In this document: positions 1 through 8,987 of the stretch, piece by piece | Numbering within the stretch: position 1 is the stretch's first letter | How the letters are laid out: every line of letters begins with the position of its first letter | Assembly: GCF_002309535.1 (NCBI RefSeq) | Contig: NZ_CP023275.1 | Span: 1,178,001-1,242,000, forward strand | Reading direction: 5' to 3' | DNA from: Sulfurospirillum diekertiae | GTDB taxonomy: Bacteria > Campylobacterota > Campylobacteria > Campylobacterales > Sulfurospirillaceae | Length of the DNA stretch: 64,000 nucleotides | The notes under the pieces: model-generated | Databases searched by the model: none | What the model was told of the DNA's origin: nothing | Seen by the model: only the letters and a program-made list of their open reading frames with translations | Translations under genes and position numbers: made by a program

Positions 1-477
1 GAGGTGATTAAACAGATTAATAATCGAACAAGTATTCCTATTATCGTATTAAGTGCCCATTCTGATTTAGAAGCGAAAGTACAAGCCTTTCGTTTTGGGG
101 TAGATGACTATTTATGTAAGCCATTTATGCTTGAAGAGTTAGAAGTGCGTATGTGGGCAATTTTAAAACGTTGTTCCATGATCAAACTGGAATACAATAA
201 AAATAATCTTGCCATTGATTACAATAGCCAAACAATTTTACTCAATCAAAAACCACTCTCTCTGACAGCAATAGAATATAAAATACTTTCTTTCCTCATA
301 GAAAACAAAAATAGGGTGGTTTATCGCAATGTTTTAGCGATTCATCTCTCTTCTTTAAGTTCTCCACAATCTTTGAATTATCATATTCAAAATATTCGTA
401 AAAAGCTTGATGATGACCCAAAAAAGCCAAAATACATTATGACAGAGTATGGAACAGGCTATCGTTTAGTCTTGTAA
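1..477 (+). CDS. Response regulator, OmpR/PhoB type (5'-truncated by window)
   Basis: The reading frame is open from base 1, so the true start lies upstream of the window. What remains is the last third of a receiver domain, including the conserved Lys in LCKPF, then a winged-helix DNA-binding domain of the OmpR/PhoB class ending in a typical GTGYRLVL wing. The phospho-acceptor Asp is off the window. It would bind DNA as the output of a two-component pair. The next gene on the same strand begins about 80 bases downstream and is also a signalling protein, but no partner kinase can be assigned from the visible part. Family assignment is firm; the target genes are unknown. Confidence 0.9.
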   Translation, partial: EVIKQINNRTSIPIIVLSAHSDLEAKVQAFRFGVDDYLCKPFMLEELEVRMWAILKRCSMIKLEYNKNNLAIDYNSQTILLNQKPLSLTAIEYKILSFLIENKNRVVYRNVLAIHLSSLSSPQSLNYHIQNIRKKLDDDPKKPKYIMTEYGTGYRLVL

Positions 478-557
478 AACGCTCATTTCCTAATAATCCT
501 CATACAAAACTTATAATAAACCATTTCTTTGGTGTATAATCAAAGAATTGATCCAAG

Positions 558-2345
558 ATGATGAGGAAAATGATGGAAGCATCAGCAATGGAGGACCTAA
601 GATCTCGTTGTAAAAATGTGAAGATTTTATATGTTGAAGACGATGAAGTTACTCGAAAATACACCCAGTCTATTTTAAGCGAATTTTTTGATTGCATTGA
701 TGTTGCGAGTGATGGGAAAAGTGCTTATGATATGTTTTTTGATGCAGAAATTGCTCTACCTCACTTAGGTATTTCACAAGAACACCAAATACAAAAATAC
801 GACCTCCTTATTACGGATCTGAAACTACCCAGATTAGATGGTATTTCTTTAATCACTAAAATTCGTAAATTTTGTAAAGAGACGGCTATCATTGTCACAT
901 CAGCCCATAATGATGTGGAATTTTTAATTGAAACAATTCGTTTGGGGGTCGATGGTTATATTTTAAAGCCTATTGAACTTGATCAGTTTTTCGATTCTTT
1001 GAGCTCTACTGTGGAAAAAATCCTTCTCAAAGCAGAATATCGCGCGTATACGAATGATTTAAAGAACACAATAGTATTGCAAAAAAGTGCCCTTGAAGAA
1101 CAACTGCATACGGATGCACTCACAAAGCTTCCAAACAAATATACCTTGGATCGTATTTTAGAACAGATACAGCCCTCTGAAGTTCCCACGTTATTTTTGA
1201 TGAATATTGATAATTTTACAAATTACAATAAGCTCTATGGCATTGAAGTAGGCAATCAAATTTTAAAAGAGTTTTCCCACCATTTTAAAGAAGTTGCGAC
1301 ATCCCTTTGTTACGATGCTTTTCGTATCTCTTCTAATGAATTTGCGATGTTCTGTTTGAACACACAGCTTGATCCTGAAAAAATCTATGAAGATATTGCC
1401 CAAACACTTGACATTTTAAATGGTATCGAGATAAAAGTCGAAGGCCTTATTGAAAAAATATTGGTTCATATCTCCATGGGTGTAACGTTTGACCAAGAAA
1501 ATCTTTTTAAAAAAGCGTTTACTGCTCTTGATTTTGCCAAGCAAACAAATAAAGCTTTTGTTGTTTATACGAGCAATTTAGATGAGACGGAATCGTTAGC
1601 CAATGATTTTTATTGGCAAGATGTGATTGCAGACACGCTCAATAAAGACAATATTGTTCCTTTTTTTCAGCCTATTTGCGACAAAGAGAGGGGAATTATT
1701 AAATATGAAGCGCTGATTCGTATCAAAACCAAAGACAAATTTGATCAAGATCAGTATGTCTCACCTTATTATTTTTTAGACATTTCACGTCGAACGAAAC
1801 AATATGATAGTTTAAGTTATAGAATGATCGAAAAAGTATTTGCGATGATGGTGTTATACCCAGATATGACATTTTCGATTAACCTTAGTTTCAGAGATAT
1901 GCTCAACAAAGAAGTACGTGATTTTATGCGATCTAAAATTCTTGAGTTCAGAAAAAAAAGCAGAGCGGTTCATCTTGTTTTTGAAGTGGTTGAGAGTGAA
2001 AAGGTAACGGACTATACAACCATTATAAATTTTCTACACTATATTAAGTACGATGATGCACCGATTGCGATTGACGATTTTGGTACAGGTTATTCCAACT
2101 TTTCACATTTATTGGAATTAAATCCAGTCTATCTCAAAATTGACGGTAGTTTGGTTAAATATCTCGATACCGACATGAAGTCATTGAAGCTTGTTAAGGG
2201 CATCGTTTCCTTTGCTAAAGCTTTACATGTAAAGACGATTGCGGAGTACGTGCATAAAAAAGAGATCTTTGATCTTTTAGTCGAAATGGGTGTGGATGAG
2301 TTTCAAGGTTATTTTATTGGCGAGCCATATTTGGAGTTGCAATGA
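558..2345 (+). CDS. Receiver-GGDEF-EAL protein, probable c-di-GMP phosphodiesterase
   Basis: The 595-residue protein has a receiver domain (about 20-150; acidic residues 27-29, phospho-acceptor D87 in ITDLKLP, K137), a GGDEF-type domain (about 185-340) and an EAL domain (about 355-590). The cyclase signature is degenerate, reading SSNEF at 258-262, so diguanylate cyclase activity is unlikely. The EAL domain keeps EAL at 384-386, DDFGTGYS from 506 and the late Glu and FQGY motifs, so phosphodiesterase activity is likely. Several in-frame ATGs lie between 558 and 588; a GAGG at 563-566 favours 570 or 573, so the exact start is unsure. The stop overlaps the next gene by 4 bases. A palindrome copy at 2222-2233 encodes LHVK. 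Confidence 0.88.
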   Translation: MMRKMMEASAMEDLRSRCKNVKILYVEDDEVTRKYTQSILSEFFDCIDVASDGKSAYDMFFDAEIALPHLGISQEHQIQKYDLLITDLKLPRLDGISLITKIRKFCKETAIIVTSAHNDVEFLIETIRLGVDGYILKPIELDQFFDSLSSTVEKILLKAEYRAYTNDLKNTIVLQKSALEEQLHTDALTKLPNKYTLDRILEQIQPSEVPTLFLMNIDNFTNYNKLYGIEVGNQILKEFSHHFKEVATSLCYDAFRISSNEFAMFCLNTQLDPEKIYEDIAQTLDILNGIEIKVEGLIEKILVHISMGVTFDQENLFKKAFTALDFAKQTNKAFVVYTSNLDETESLANDFYWQDVIADTLNKDNIVPFFQPICDKERGIIKYEALIRIKTKDKFDQDQYVSPYYFLDISRRTKQYDSLSYRMIEKVFAMMVLYPDMTFSINLSFRDMLNKEVRDFMRSKILEFRKKSRAVHLVFEVVESEKVTDYTTIINFLHYIKYDDAPIAIDDFGTGYSNFSHLLELNPVYLKIDGSLVKYLDTDMKSLKLVKGIVSFAKALHVKTIAEYVHKKEIFDLLVEMGVDEFQGYFIGEPYLELQ

Positions 2346-3556
2346 TCTCTCTAACTCCATTTAATATCCTTTTATTACTAGCGTTAATCCTGTTTATTGG
2401 ACTTATGTGGATTTATTTGCTTTTAAAACAGCATCAAAAATTTAAACAGCTGATTGATTTTGCGATTGAAGGGTTGGTGCTTTCTCATAAGGGGCGTATT
2501 GTTGAAATCAATGATCAAGCTTTAAAGCTCTTTAGAGGAGAAAATAAAGAAGAGATCCTTGGTCGATTAATGGTCGATTTTGTAGCCTCTGCATCCAAAG
2601 AGCAGATACGCGAAAAATCAATGCAGAATACCCCTATGTATGAGTGTATGCTTCTACGCAAAGATGGAAGTTCTTTCCCTGCATTGGTCAAAGGCTCCAT
2701 CGTTCACAGTATGGGAAAAACCATGCGAATTTCCGCCATTATTGACCTTAGTGAGCTTAAAGAAGCTCAGTATGCACTCCAAGCGCTCAATAGTACCTTG
2801 GAAACTCAAGTTCAAGCACAAATTGAAAAAAATCGACAGCAGGAGATGATGCTTTTTCAACAGTCACGTCATGCGCAAATGGGTGAGATGATTAGCATGA
2901 TTGCTCACCAATGGCGACAACCTCTCAATGTACTCTCCCTTCTAGCACAAAATATTGCTTTCAAATATAAACTTCAAAAACTTGACGATACCATCATGGA
3001 TGAGTTTAAAGAGGACTCTATGCGCCAGATTTTGCAGATGTCAAAAACCATTGATGATTTTAGGGATTTTTTTAAACCCGATAAATCTCAGAAAGTTTTT
3101 GATGTTAAACAACAGCTTGCACATACGGTTGAAATGGTGAAACCTATTGTTTCGGCACATGGTATTGAGCTCTCTTTTGTCGCCGAAGAAGGTTTACATG
3201 TAAAGAGTTTTCCCAATGAGTTTGGTCAGTCGATCATCAACATCTTTAACAATGCTAAAGACGTTCTTTTAGAGAGTTGCGGTGATCATACAAAGCAGAT
3301 TATTGTTGAGGCAAAAAGAGAGGAATCTGACACGATTATTGTTTCAATAGAAGACAATGGTGGCGGTATTGATACGCTTGTGATGCCTTACATTTTTGAA
3401 CCTTATTTCTCCACAAAAGGTTCACAAAATGGGACGGGGCTTGGACTTTATATGACTAAAATTATTGTTGAAGAGCATATGAATGGACGTATTCGTGTGG
3501 CAAATACTGCCTCAGGTGCGCGATTTGAAATTATATTGCAGGGATTGGTATCATGA
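2342..3556 (+). CDS. PAS-domain sensor histidine kinase
   Basis: The 404-residue protein has one N-terminal membrane segment (about 7-27), a PAS-like domain (about 35-140), a short coiled coil, a kinase core with phospho-acceptor H189 in the HQWRQPLN motif common in Campylobacterota, and an ATPase domain with N box near 300-304 and G boxes at DNGGGID (about 338) and GTGLGLY (about 364). With only one membrane segment and no large outer domain, it probably senses through the cytoplasmic PAS domain. It overlaps both neighbours by 4 bases, so the RR-GGDEF-EAL protein, this kinase and the following receiver are translationally coupled and likely form one phosphorelay. A palindrome copy at 3193-3204 encodes LHVK (285-288). 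Confidence 0.9.
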   Translation: MISLTPFNILLLLALILFIGLMWIYLLLKQHQKFKQLIDFAIEGLVLSHKGRIVEINDQALKLFRGENKEEILGRLMVDFVASASKEQIREKSMQNTPMYECMLLRKDGSSFPALVKGSIVHSMGKTMRISAIIDLSELKEAQYALQALNSTLETQVQAQIEKNRQQEMMLFQQSRHAQMGEMISMIAHQWRQPLNVLSLLAQNIAFKYKLQKLDDTIMDEFKEDSMRQILQMSKTIDDFRDFFKPDKSQKVFDVKQQLAHTVEMVKPIVSAHGIELSFVAEEGLHVKSFPNEFGQSIINIFNNAKDVLLESCGDHTKQIIVEAKREESDTIIVSIEDNGGGIDTLVMPYIFEPYFSTKGSQNGTGLGLYMTKIIVEEHMNGRIRVANTASGARFEIILQGLVS

Positions 3557-3972
3557 AGTTGAATGATCTGAAAGAGGTTCGTCCTTTGATTGTGGAAGAT
3601 GAACACAATGTTTTAGACTCTTTATTCTCCGTTTTTAATACAGTGTTTGATGAGTTTTATACGGCTCGAAATGGTGAAGAGGGATTGTATCGGTTTTATA
3701 AAGATGCTCCTGATATTATTATTACGGACCTACAAATGCCTTTTATGAGTGGATTTCGTATGCTCAATCGCATTCGCATTGAAAATCCAACAATTCCAAT
3801 CATTATTACATCAGCATATAGTAGTCAAGATCAACGTGAACAAGCTGAAAAATTAGGCGTAAATGGTTATTTGGTAAAGCCCTATGATATGGATATGTTA
3901 TTTGCAAAAATTGATGAATGCTGTTGTAACTCTACTTTAGGCAAGATCGATCTCGACCAATTTTCCGTTTAA
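3553..3972 (+). CDS. Single-domain response regulator
   Basis: A 139-residue receiver with no output domain: phospho-acceptor D59 in IIITDLQMP, acidic pocket near residues 15-17, switch Thr/Ser in IIITSAY and conserved K109 in LVKPYD. It overlaps the upstream kinase by 4 bases and is the likely phosphate target of that kinase, acting through protein contact. Its last 36 bases overlap the 3' end of the convergent flavodiiron gene, so the two transcripts run into each other with no room for a terminator. Partner proteins cannot be read from sequence. Confidence 0.88.
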   Translation: MKLNDLKEVRPLIVEDEHNVLDSLFSVFNTVFDEFYTARNGEEGLYRFYKDAPDIIITDLQMPFMSGFRMLNRIRIENPTIPIIITSAYSSQDQREQAEKLGVNGYLVKPYDMDMLFAKIDECCCNSTLGKIDLDQFSV

Positions 3973-5172
3973 AATCTCAGCAAATTCGACCCCAAACTGG
4001 TAACATTCTTCAAGTTCGGATTGACTTGGGATCAGTTTTATTTTAAGCGGTGTAAGTGGTGGTACACGAAGTTTAAGGGATTTAAGACGGGCTAGAATAT
4101 GGTCGACCGCTTCGCCACTCCATCCATACGATCCAAACGCTCCGGCACATTTACCTTGTTTTTCTAAAAACATCAAACACGAAAGCAAGTCCCAAACAGG
4201 TTTGGGGGCATCGGCATTGATGGTGGGTGTGCCGATTAAAAAGCCGTCACTCTCTTCTAAAATCGCTATCATATTTTGTGATTCGATAGAGGCAAGATCA
4301 TACATATTGGCGACCACACCCTCTATACTTTCACACCCCTCAAAAATGGCTTGTGCCATCTCTTGGGTATTTTTATAACTGGTAAGGTAAAAAATAGAGA
4401 GTATTTTTTTGCCACTACCTTTATTCGTGTCAACTTTATGGCTCCATTGTTTATACGCATCAATATATTGATATGGATTTTCGCGTAATATTGGACCATG
4501 AAGAGGTGCAATCAGTTCAATTTCAAAACGTTCGTAGAGTTTTAGTGCACTTCTGACATAGCTTTGAAATGGGCGCATAATATGGTCATAGTAGTATTGA
4601 AATGCGTATGAAAAGTCACCTACTTTATTGTTGAAAAGGCGTTTATCATAATAGTGTGAACCAAAAACATCCCCACTAAAAAGTAGCTTGTCTTCCTGTA
4701 CGTAACTGCTCATGGTCTCTGGCCAATGCAGATAGGGTGTCGTGAGAAACGTAATGGTCTTGCCTCCAAGACTAAGCTGTTTATTGGTCCAAATTGTTTC
4801 AAAATTGATCTCTTCGCTGTTGGTAAGCGCTTTAAGCATCGTTGTGGCTTGAGGGGAAATAAGCACTTTGGCGTGCGGTGCTCTTCGGATGAGTTCTGGC
4901 AGCGCCCCTGAGTGATCAGGCTCAATGTGATGGATAATGACATATTTGATTTCATCATAGGAACACAGTGCTTCTACATGGCGGAAGAAATCATCTTGAA
5001 ACTCTTTTTTAACGGTATCAACAATAATGACACCCTCAGCAGTTTTAATGAGATACGCATTATAACTAGAACCATTGGCGGTTCGCATGACGATGTCAAA
5101 CGTTCGAATATCGGGATCAAATACACCTATAAAATAGATGTCCTTAGCTATGGTTATGGGGTGATGGTGCAT
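3937..5172 (-). CDS. Flavodiiron protein (FprA-type O2/NO reductase)
   Basis: The 411-residue protein has a metallo-beta-lactamase-like diiron domain (about 1-245) and a C-terminal flavodoxin-like FMN domain (about 253-400). Diiron ligands are visible: H82, E84, D86 and H87 in HIEPDH, H149, D168 and H225. Flavodiiron proteins reduce O2 to water or NO to N2O in the cytoplasm, using reduced rubredoxin, ferredoxin or NADH-linked partners. It is the last gene of a leftward operon (ferredoxin, NifX-like, this gene) behind a sigma-54 promoter, and its start overlaps the NifX-like gene by 29 bases. I infer that it protects nitrogenase by removing O2 with electrons from the operon's ferredoxin. AAAGG lies about 8 bases before the ATG. 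Confidence 0.93.
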   Translation of the reverse strand: MHHHPITIAKDIYFIGVFDPDIRTFDIVMRTANGSSYNAYLIKTAEGVIIVDTVKKEFQDDFFRHVEALCSYDEIKYVIIHHIEPDHSGALPELIRRAPHAKVLISPQATTMLKALTNSEEINFETIWTNKQLSLGGKTITFLTTPYLHWPETMSSYVQEDKLLFSGDVFGSHYYDKRLFNNKVGDFSYAFQYYYDHIMRPFQSYVRSALKLYERFEIELIAPLHGPILRENPYQYIDAYKQWSHKVDTNKGSGKKILSIFYLTSYKNTQEMAQAIFEGCESIEGVVANMYDLASIESQNMIAILEESDGFLIGTPTINADAPKPVWDLLSCLMFLEKQGKCAGAFGSYGWSGEAVDHILARLKSLKLRVPPLTPLKIKLIPSQSELEECYQFGVEFAEILNGKLVEIDLA

Positions 5173-5527
5173 GGAGAAACCTTTGCATCCAAAGAGGCGG
5201 ATTGCTATTTTTTAATGTGAGTAGGGTGTTTAACAGGGTATCAATGCGCTCATTTTCTTTCTCAGACTTCAGTACAAAGATACCAGAGCCTTTCACCATT
5301 AAAGAAGCGCGCGGTCCAATATGTGAAGCGCACAAAATGTTAGCATCTTCTAAGCATTCAATTTTATAAGCTAGTTTATCGCCTTCTTCAGTGAGTTCAT
5401 TGGGTGATTCGAGTGCTCTTAAAAAAACAAACGACTCTTCTTGAAGCTCATAGAGATAAAAGCATTTGCACCAGCCAAAATGGTCATTGACATGGATGTT
5501 GTCCGTGGATGCAAATGCTATTTTCAT
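5144..5527 (-). CDS. NifX/NifB-type FeMo-cofactor-binding domain protein
   Basis: A 127-residue protein of the dinitrogenase iron-molybdenum cofactor family (NifX, NafY, C-terminal NifB). The fold start MKIAFASTDN, the loop NDHFGWCKCFYLYEL and the later ANILCASHIGPRA match the family. Members bind FeMo-co or NifB-co and move it between NifB, NifEN and apo-nitrogenase. It sits between a ferredoxin and the flavodiiron gene and lies opposite nifEN, which fits a role in cofactor traffic. It is a paralogue of the gene at 19961 but differs strongly in sequence; which of them does the classical NifX job cannot be decided here. Confidence 0.85.
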   Translation of the reverse strand: MKIAFASTDNIHVNDHFGWCKCFYLYELQEESFVFLRALESPNELTEEGDKLAYKIECLEDANILCASHIGPRASLMVKGSGIFVLKSEKENERIDTLLNTLLTLKNSNPPLWMQRFLHAPSPHNHS

Positions 5528-5530
5528 CGC

Positions 5531-5908
5531 TTATTCCGCTACTGGAGTGTGTGCTTGGCGATTAGCAATCGAGATCGCTTCACGGTAAGGTTTAGGAGAA
5601 ACTTCTGGGAACATGATGCCATTTTTCTTATGCTCACGAATGTTGTAGATGCCACTCTCATGACCTGCAACATAATAGGCATTGTATTCAGCAGTGTAGG
5701 GCATATCCCATACAATTGCACCTTCGGTTGGACAGGCATCTGCACATTTTGGCATCGTGCCATCAGAACATTCAATGCATTTTTCTGGTTTAACATAAGT
5801 GTTGTCACCATTGACCGGTGAGTCGCTTGCACTGACAATAGCGGTTGCGGGACACTCATCAATACAACTGTCACAGTTGATACAAAGTTCTGTAATTTTT
5901 ACTGCCAT
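5531..5908 (-). CDS. 2[4Fe-4S] ferredoxin, nif-associated
   Basis: The 125-residue protein has two cluster motifs: C9-x2-C12-x2-C15-x3-C19-P and C44-x2-C47-x7-C55-x3-C59-P. The longer spacing in the second motif is typical of the FdxN/FdxB-like ferredoxins found in nif clusters. A C-terminal extension of about 65 residues without further cysteines follows. It probably carries low-potential electrons to nitrogenase, cofactor assembly or the flavodiiron protein encoded two genes downstream. It is the first gene of the leftward operon, about 130 bases from a sigma-54 promoter, with an AAGGATTT ribosome site before the ATG. Confidence 0.92.
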   Translation of the reverse strand: MAVKITELCINCDSCIDECPATAIVSASDSPVNGDNTYVKPEKCIECSDGTMPKCADACPTEGAIVWDMPYTAEYNAYYVAGHESGIYNIREHKKNGIMFPEVSPKPYREAISIANRQAHTPVAE

Positions 5909-5964
5909 GGTAAATCCTTTTGATGGGAATGGATTAGTAACTCTAAAAAACCTTGCTTGAATGT

Positions 5965-6001
5965 ACCCACGATGTGAAAAGGGCTTGATCGCATCGTGGG
6001 T
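5965..6001 (-). promoter_or_regulatory. Leader hairpin of the ferredoxin-nifX-flavodiiron operon
   Basis: ACCCACGATG and CATCGTGGGT form a perfect 10-bp stem around a 17-base loop. It lies between the leftward sigma-54 promoter and the ferredoxin start, so it would be in the 5' untranslated RNA. On the minus strand no T-run follows directly (TTTTTT comes about 15 bases later), so it could be an attenuator, an RNA-stability element or a protein-binding site. Function is inferred. Confidence 0.5.
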
Positions 6002-6040
6002 GTTGAGTAAGGGTTTTTAAAGGTACACACCCCTTTTTAT

Positions 6041-6056
6041 GCAAGAGCTGTTCCGT
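6041..6056 (-). promoter_or_regulatory. Sigma-54 (-24/-12) promoter, leftward
   Basis: On the minus strand the sequence reads ACGGAACAGCTCTTGCAT, a GG-N10-GC match to the sigma-54 consensus. The GG is at 6054-6053 and the GC at 6042-6041. The ACGGAACA core is shared with the nifH, nifX and CheW-sensor promoters in this window. It faces the ferredoxin, NifX-like and flavodiiron genes. Confidence 0.85.
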
Positions 6057-6200
6057 TAAAGATTTTTTTTAAATACAACACGAAGTTTTTTTCTTTATGT
6101 GGTATTTTTTTGTTTAGAAACTGCATTAAGAGTTTTGTTTCAGGGCTACTGTAAAAAGGTGCAATGTAAAAACTCTAAATGGAATGGATTGTGCAAATCT

Positions 6201-7553
6201 ATGACTATGGTAAATAGAAAACTGATCAAGGATTTGTTAAACGAGAGTGCTTGTTCTCATAACAAAACCAAAAAAGCGAGCTGTGATAAACCGAAACCTG
6301 GAGCGACGAGCGGAGGGTGTGCGTTTGAGGGAGCGCAAATATCACTCTTTCCTTATGCGGATGCTGTGCATTTGGTGCATGGCCCCGACACTTGTCTTGG
6401 CGCTTCATGGGAAACCAGAGCAACGCTTACAAGCTATGAAGGTGAAAACAACACACCACTGGGCTATTGCACGAATGTCAGCACCCAAGACATCATTTTT
6501 GGTGGTGACAAAAAGCTTTCAGATGCTCTCTCTTACATCGTAGAGCATAAAAAACCTAAGGCGATTTTTGTCTATGAAACGTGTGTCACAGCGATGATCG
6601 GGGATAATATTGACTTTACATGTAAAACCGCAGAAGAGCTGTTTCACATTCCCATCGTGCCTGTGCACGCCCCTGGTTTTGTGGGCAGTAAAAACTTAGG
6701 ATCACGCCTTGCCGGTGAAGCGGTGTTGGACGCTCTTGTAGGTACGCGTGAGCCTGAAGAGATTCATCCTTTTGGCATTAACTTGATCGGTGATTATAAT
6801 GTGACGGGCGATATGTGGCAATATAAGCCTCTTTTGGAGCGTATTGGCATCAAAGTTGTTTCCTCTCTTTCAGGTGATGGCAGAATAGAGCAGATCCAAA
6901 CGGCGCATACGGCAAAGCTGAATGTCATCGTCTGTGCAAAGTCGTTGGTGACGTTGTGTCGTAAAATGCAAGAGCGCTACAATATCCCTTATGTGAGTGT
7001 CTCCTTTTATGGAAAGCGTGACACGTCCAATGCGATTCGCTCCATCGTCAATGCGTTTGGCGATGCGGAATTGATTGCAAAAGCGGAAACGATCATTGCT
7101 GAAGAAGAGGCGAAATTGGAAACGCGTTTGAAGCTGTACCATCCGATGCTCAAAGGTAAAAAAGCGATTTTAAACACAGGTGGAAATAAGTCATGGTCGA
7201 TCGCCTCAGCACTTCAAGACATTGGCATCGAAGTGGTCGCCACCTGTGTGCAAAAAGCTACGGAAGAGGATGTAGCGATAGCGAGTGAATATGTGCCTAT
7301 TTTATTTAAAGCACCCGGTGTCGATCAGCCTCGTTTGATTGATGAGCATAAAGTCGACATTTTACTTGCGGGTGGGCGTAGTCTTTACACGGCGATTAAA
7401 AAGCGCATTGCCTTTGTCGATGTCAATCAAGAGAAGAAAGTAAGTTACGGTGCATACGGTGGGCTTGAAAACCTCGCCATTGATGTCTGTGCTGCCCTTT
7501 CAAACCCTGTCTTTAAACTGGTTGGAAAACAAGCGCCGTGGGACGCGGCATAA
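6201..7553 (+). CDS. nifE: NifE, FeMo-cofactor assembly scaffold subunit
   Basis: NifE and NifN form the tetramer on which the NifB product is matured with Mo and homocitrate before transfer to NifDK. The 450-residue protein shows the NifE start pattern (LLNESACSHN, then KPGATSGGCAFEGAQ near 31-45), the HGPDTCLGASWETR segment and the GDYNVTGDMWQ region. ATG at 6201 is chosen because homology to NifE begins just after it; an open frame extends back to 6099 with no family resemblance. No strong ribosome site precedes 6201. It is 18 bases upstream of nifN. A palindrome copy at 6615-6626 encodes FTCK. Confidence 0.95.
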   Translation: MTMVNRKLIKDLLNESACSHNKTKKASCDKPKPGATSGGCAFEGAQISLFPYADAVHLVHGPDTCLGASWETRATLTSYEGENNTPLGYCTNVSTQDIIFGGDKKLSDALSYIVEHKKPKAIFVYETCVTAMIGDNIDFTCKTAEELFHIPIVPVHAPGFVGSKNLGSRLAGEAVLDALVGTREPEEIHPFGINLIGDYNVTGDMWQYKPLLERIGIKVVSSLSGDGRIEQIQTAHTAKLNVIVCAKSLVTLCRKMQERYNIPYVSVSFYGKRDTSNAIRSIVNAFGDAELIAKAETIIAEEEAKLETRLKLYHPMLKGKKAILNTGGNKSWSIASALQDIGIEVVATCVQKATEEDVAIASEYVPILFKAPGVDQPRLIDEHKVDILLAGGRSLYTAIKKRIAFVDVNQEKKVSYGAYGGLENLAIDVCAALSNPVFKLVGKQAPWDAA

Positions 7554-7571
7554 ATAAATGAGGAGGAAAAC

Positions 7572-8861
7572 ATGAGCTTTATTAACCCCAAAGAGATGAA
7601 AACAACCACGATGAAGCCTTTACATGTAAACCCTCTTAAGCTCTCACAACCGATGGGTGCGACACTTGCCTTTTTGGGCATTAAAAACTGTATGCCTCTG
7701 ATGCATGGGGCGCAAGGGTGTGCATCATTTACGAAAGTACTGTTTACACGACACTTTAACGACCCGATCGCCATTCAAACCACTGCTGTTAATGATATAA
7801 CCGCCGTCATTGATGGAGGCGATAAAGGCATCTCCGAAGCGGTGGAAAACATCACCAAAAAAGTAACGCCTGATTTGGTCGGACTTTTTACGACAGGCAT
7901 GACGGAAACCAAAGGCGATGATATTAAGGGTGCAACGCTTCTTTTAAAAGAGAAGCAAAAAATGGTGTATGTGCATACGCCCGATTTTGAAGGTGGGCTT
8001 GAGAGCGGTTGGAGCTTGAGTATCCAAAACATTATTACTCAGCTCATTGAGCCAACCACGCATGTTCGAAAAGATAAAGTCCTTTTTGTCCCCAATGTCA
8101 ACTTTAGTCCCATTGAAGTTGAAAAACTCAAAGAAGCGTTGGAACTTCTGGACTTGGAAGTCTATGCGCTTCCTGATCTTAGCGATTCCCTTGATGGTCA
8201 TCTCGGTGTCAAACAAGGTGCGCTCAGCAGTGGAGGTATTAGCGTTTCAGACATTGAAAAACTGGGTGATGCGGGTGCTGTCATCACCATAGGGCGTTCG
8301 GTTAAAAAATGCGGAGAACTTTTTTATGAAAAATTTCCACAAAGTACCCATCTGCATTTTGATAGCCTTATGGGCTTAGAAGCAAGTGATGAGTTTTATG
8401 CCAAACTGTTTGAATTCTTAGAGTGTAAAAGTGTGCCCAGTGTGGTCAAACGTTGGCGTGCTCGCTTGCAAGATGTGCTCTTAGATACGCATTTTACCTT
8501 GGGAAAAGCAAAAATTCTTATCGCCGATGAACCTGATAGTGCTTATGCCATCTCTAAAGCTTTAAAAGAAGCGGGTGGTTCGTGTGAGGCATATATTGCA
8601 CAACGCAGTGAGGTGCAAGAAGCCTTTACATGTAAAGTTTCCATTGGCGATTTGGAAGAGGTGGAAAAAGTCCTTCCTACTATGGATCTGCTCATTACCA
8701 ACTACCATGGTGAGCGTCTAGCCCATAAACACCACAAAGAACTGCTCATTCGAGGTTTCCCCAATTATGAGCAAGTCGGTATTGGACTACGCCATAACAT
8801 ATTATATGAAGGCAGTTGTGCTTTTTTATGCGAAGTAACCAATCTATTAGTCCATCATTAA
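7572..8861 (+). CDS. nifN: NifN, FeMo-cofactor assembly scaffold subunit
   Basis: The 429-residue protein is related to NifK but shorter. It keeps the N-terminal NPLKLSQPMGATLAFLG block, the HGAQGCASFTKVLFTRHF cluster region and the TTAVNDITAVIDGG segment typical of NifN. It pairs with NifE from the gene directly upstream, and an AGGAGG ribosome site stands before its ATG. Two palindrome copies lie inside it, at 7619-7630 (read LHVN) and 8625-8636 (read FTCK). A strong hairpin follows the stop, closing the nifEN transcript. Confidence 0.95.
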   Translation: MSFINPKEMKTTTMKPLHVNPLKLSQPMGATLAFLGIKNCMPLMHGAQGCASFTKVLFTRHFNDPIAIQTTAVNDITAVIDGGDKGISEAVENITKKVTPDLVGLFTTGMTETKGDDIKGATLLLKEKQKMVYVHTPDFEGGLESGWSLSIQNIITQLIEPTTHVRKDKVLFVPNVNFSPIEVEKLKEALELLDLEVYALPDLSDSLDGHLGVKQGALSSGGISVSDIEKLGDAGAVITIGRSVKKCGELFYEKFPQSTHLHFDSLMGLEASDEFYAKLFEFLECKSVPSVVKRWRARLQDVLLDTHFTLGKAKILIADEPDSAYAISKALKEAGGSCEAYIAQRSEVQEAFTCKVSIGDLEEVEKVLPTMDLLITNYHGERLAHKHHKELLIRGFPNYEQVGIGLRHNILYEGSCAFLCEVTNLLVHH

Positions 8862-8882
8862 CGAACTTCAATACTTTCAATA

Positions 8883-8899
8883 GGGCACATTTTGTGCCC
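8883..8899 (+). terminator. Terminator of nifEN
   Basis: GGGCACA-TTT-TGTGCCC is a perfect 7-bp stem with a 3-base loop, 21 bases after the nifN stop. A T-rich run (TTTCCTTTATCTTTTTTT) follows about 12 bases later. Confidence 0.7.
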
Positions 8900-8987
8900 A
8901 ACTCATAATTTCCTTTATCTTTTTTTACTCTATTAAACTTCTTTTCGCAATCAATTTAGAAGTAATTTGGAGTTTTTAATACCCTTT

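Noticed and set aside
6181-6194. GG-N10-GC match directly upstream of nifE, a possible sigma-54 promoter
   Set aside because: The start point would fall about 12 bases downstream, beyond the chosen ATG at 6201, and the -24 element lacks the ACGGAACA core of the other four promoters.
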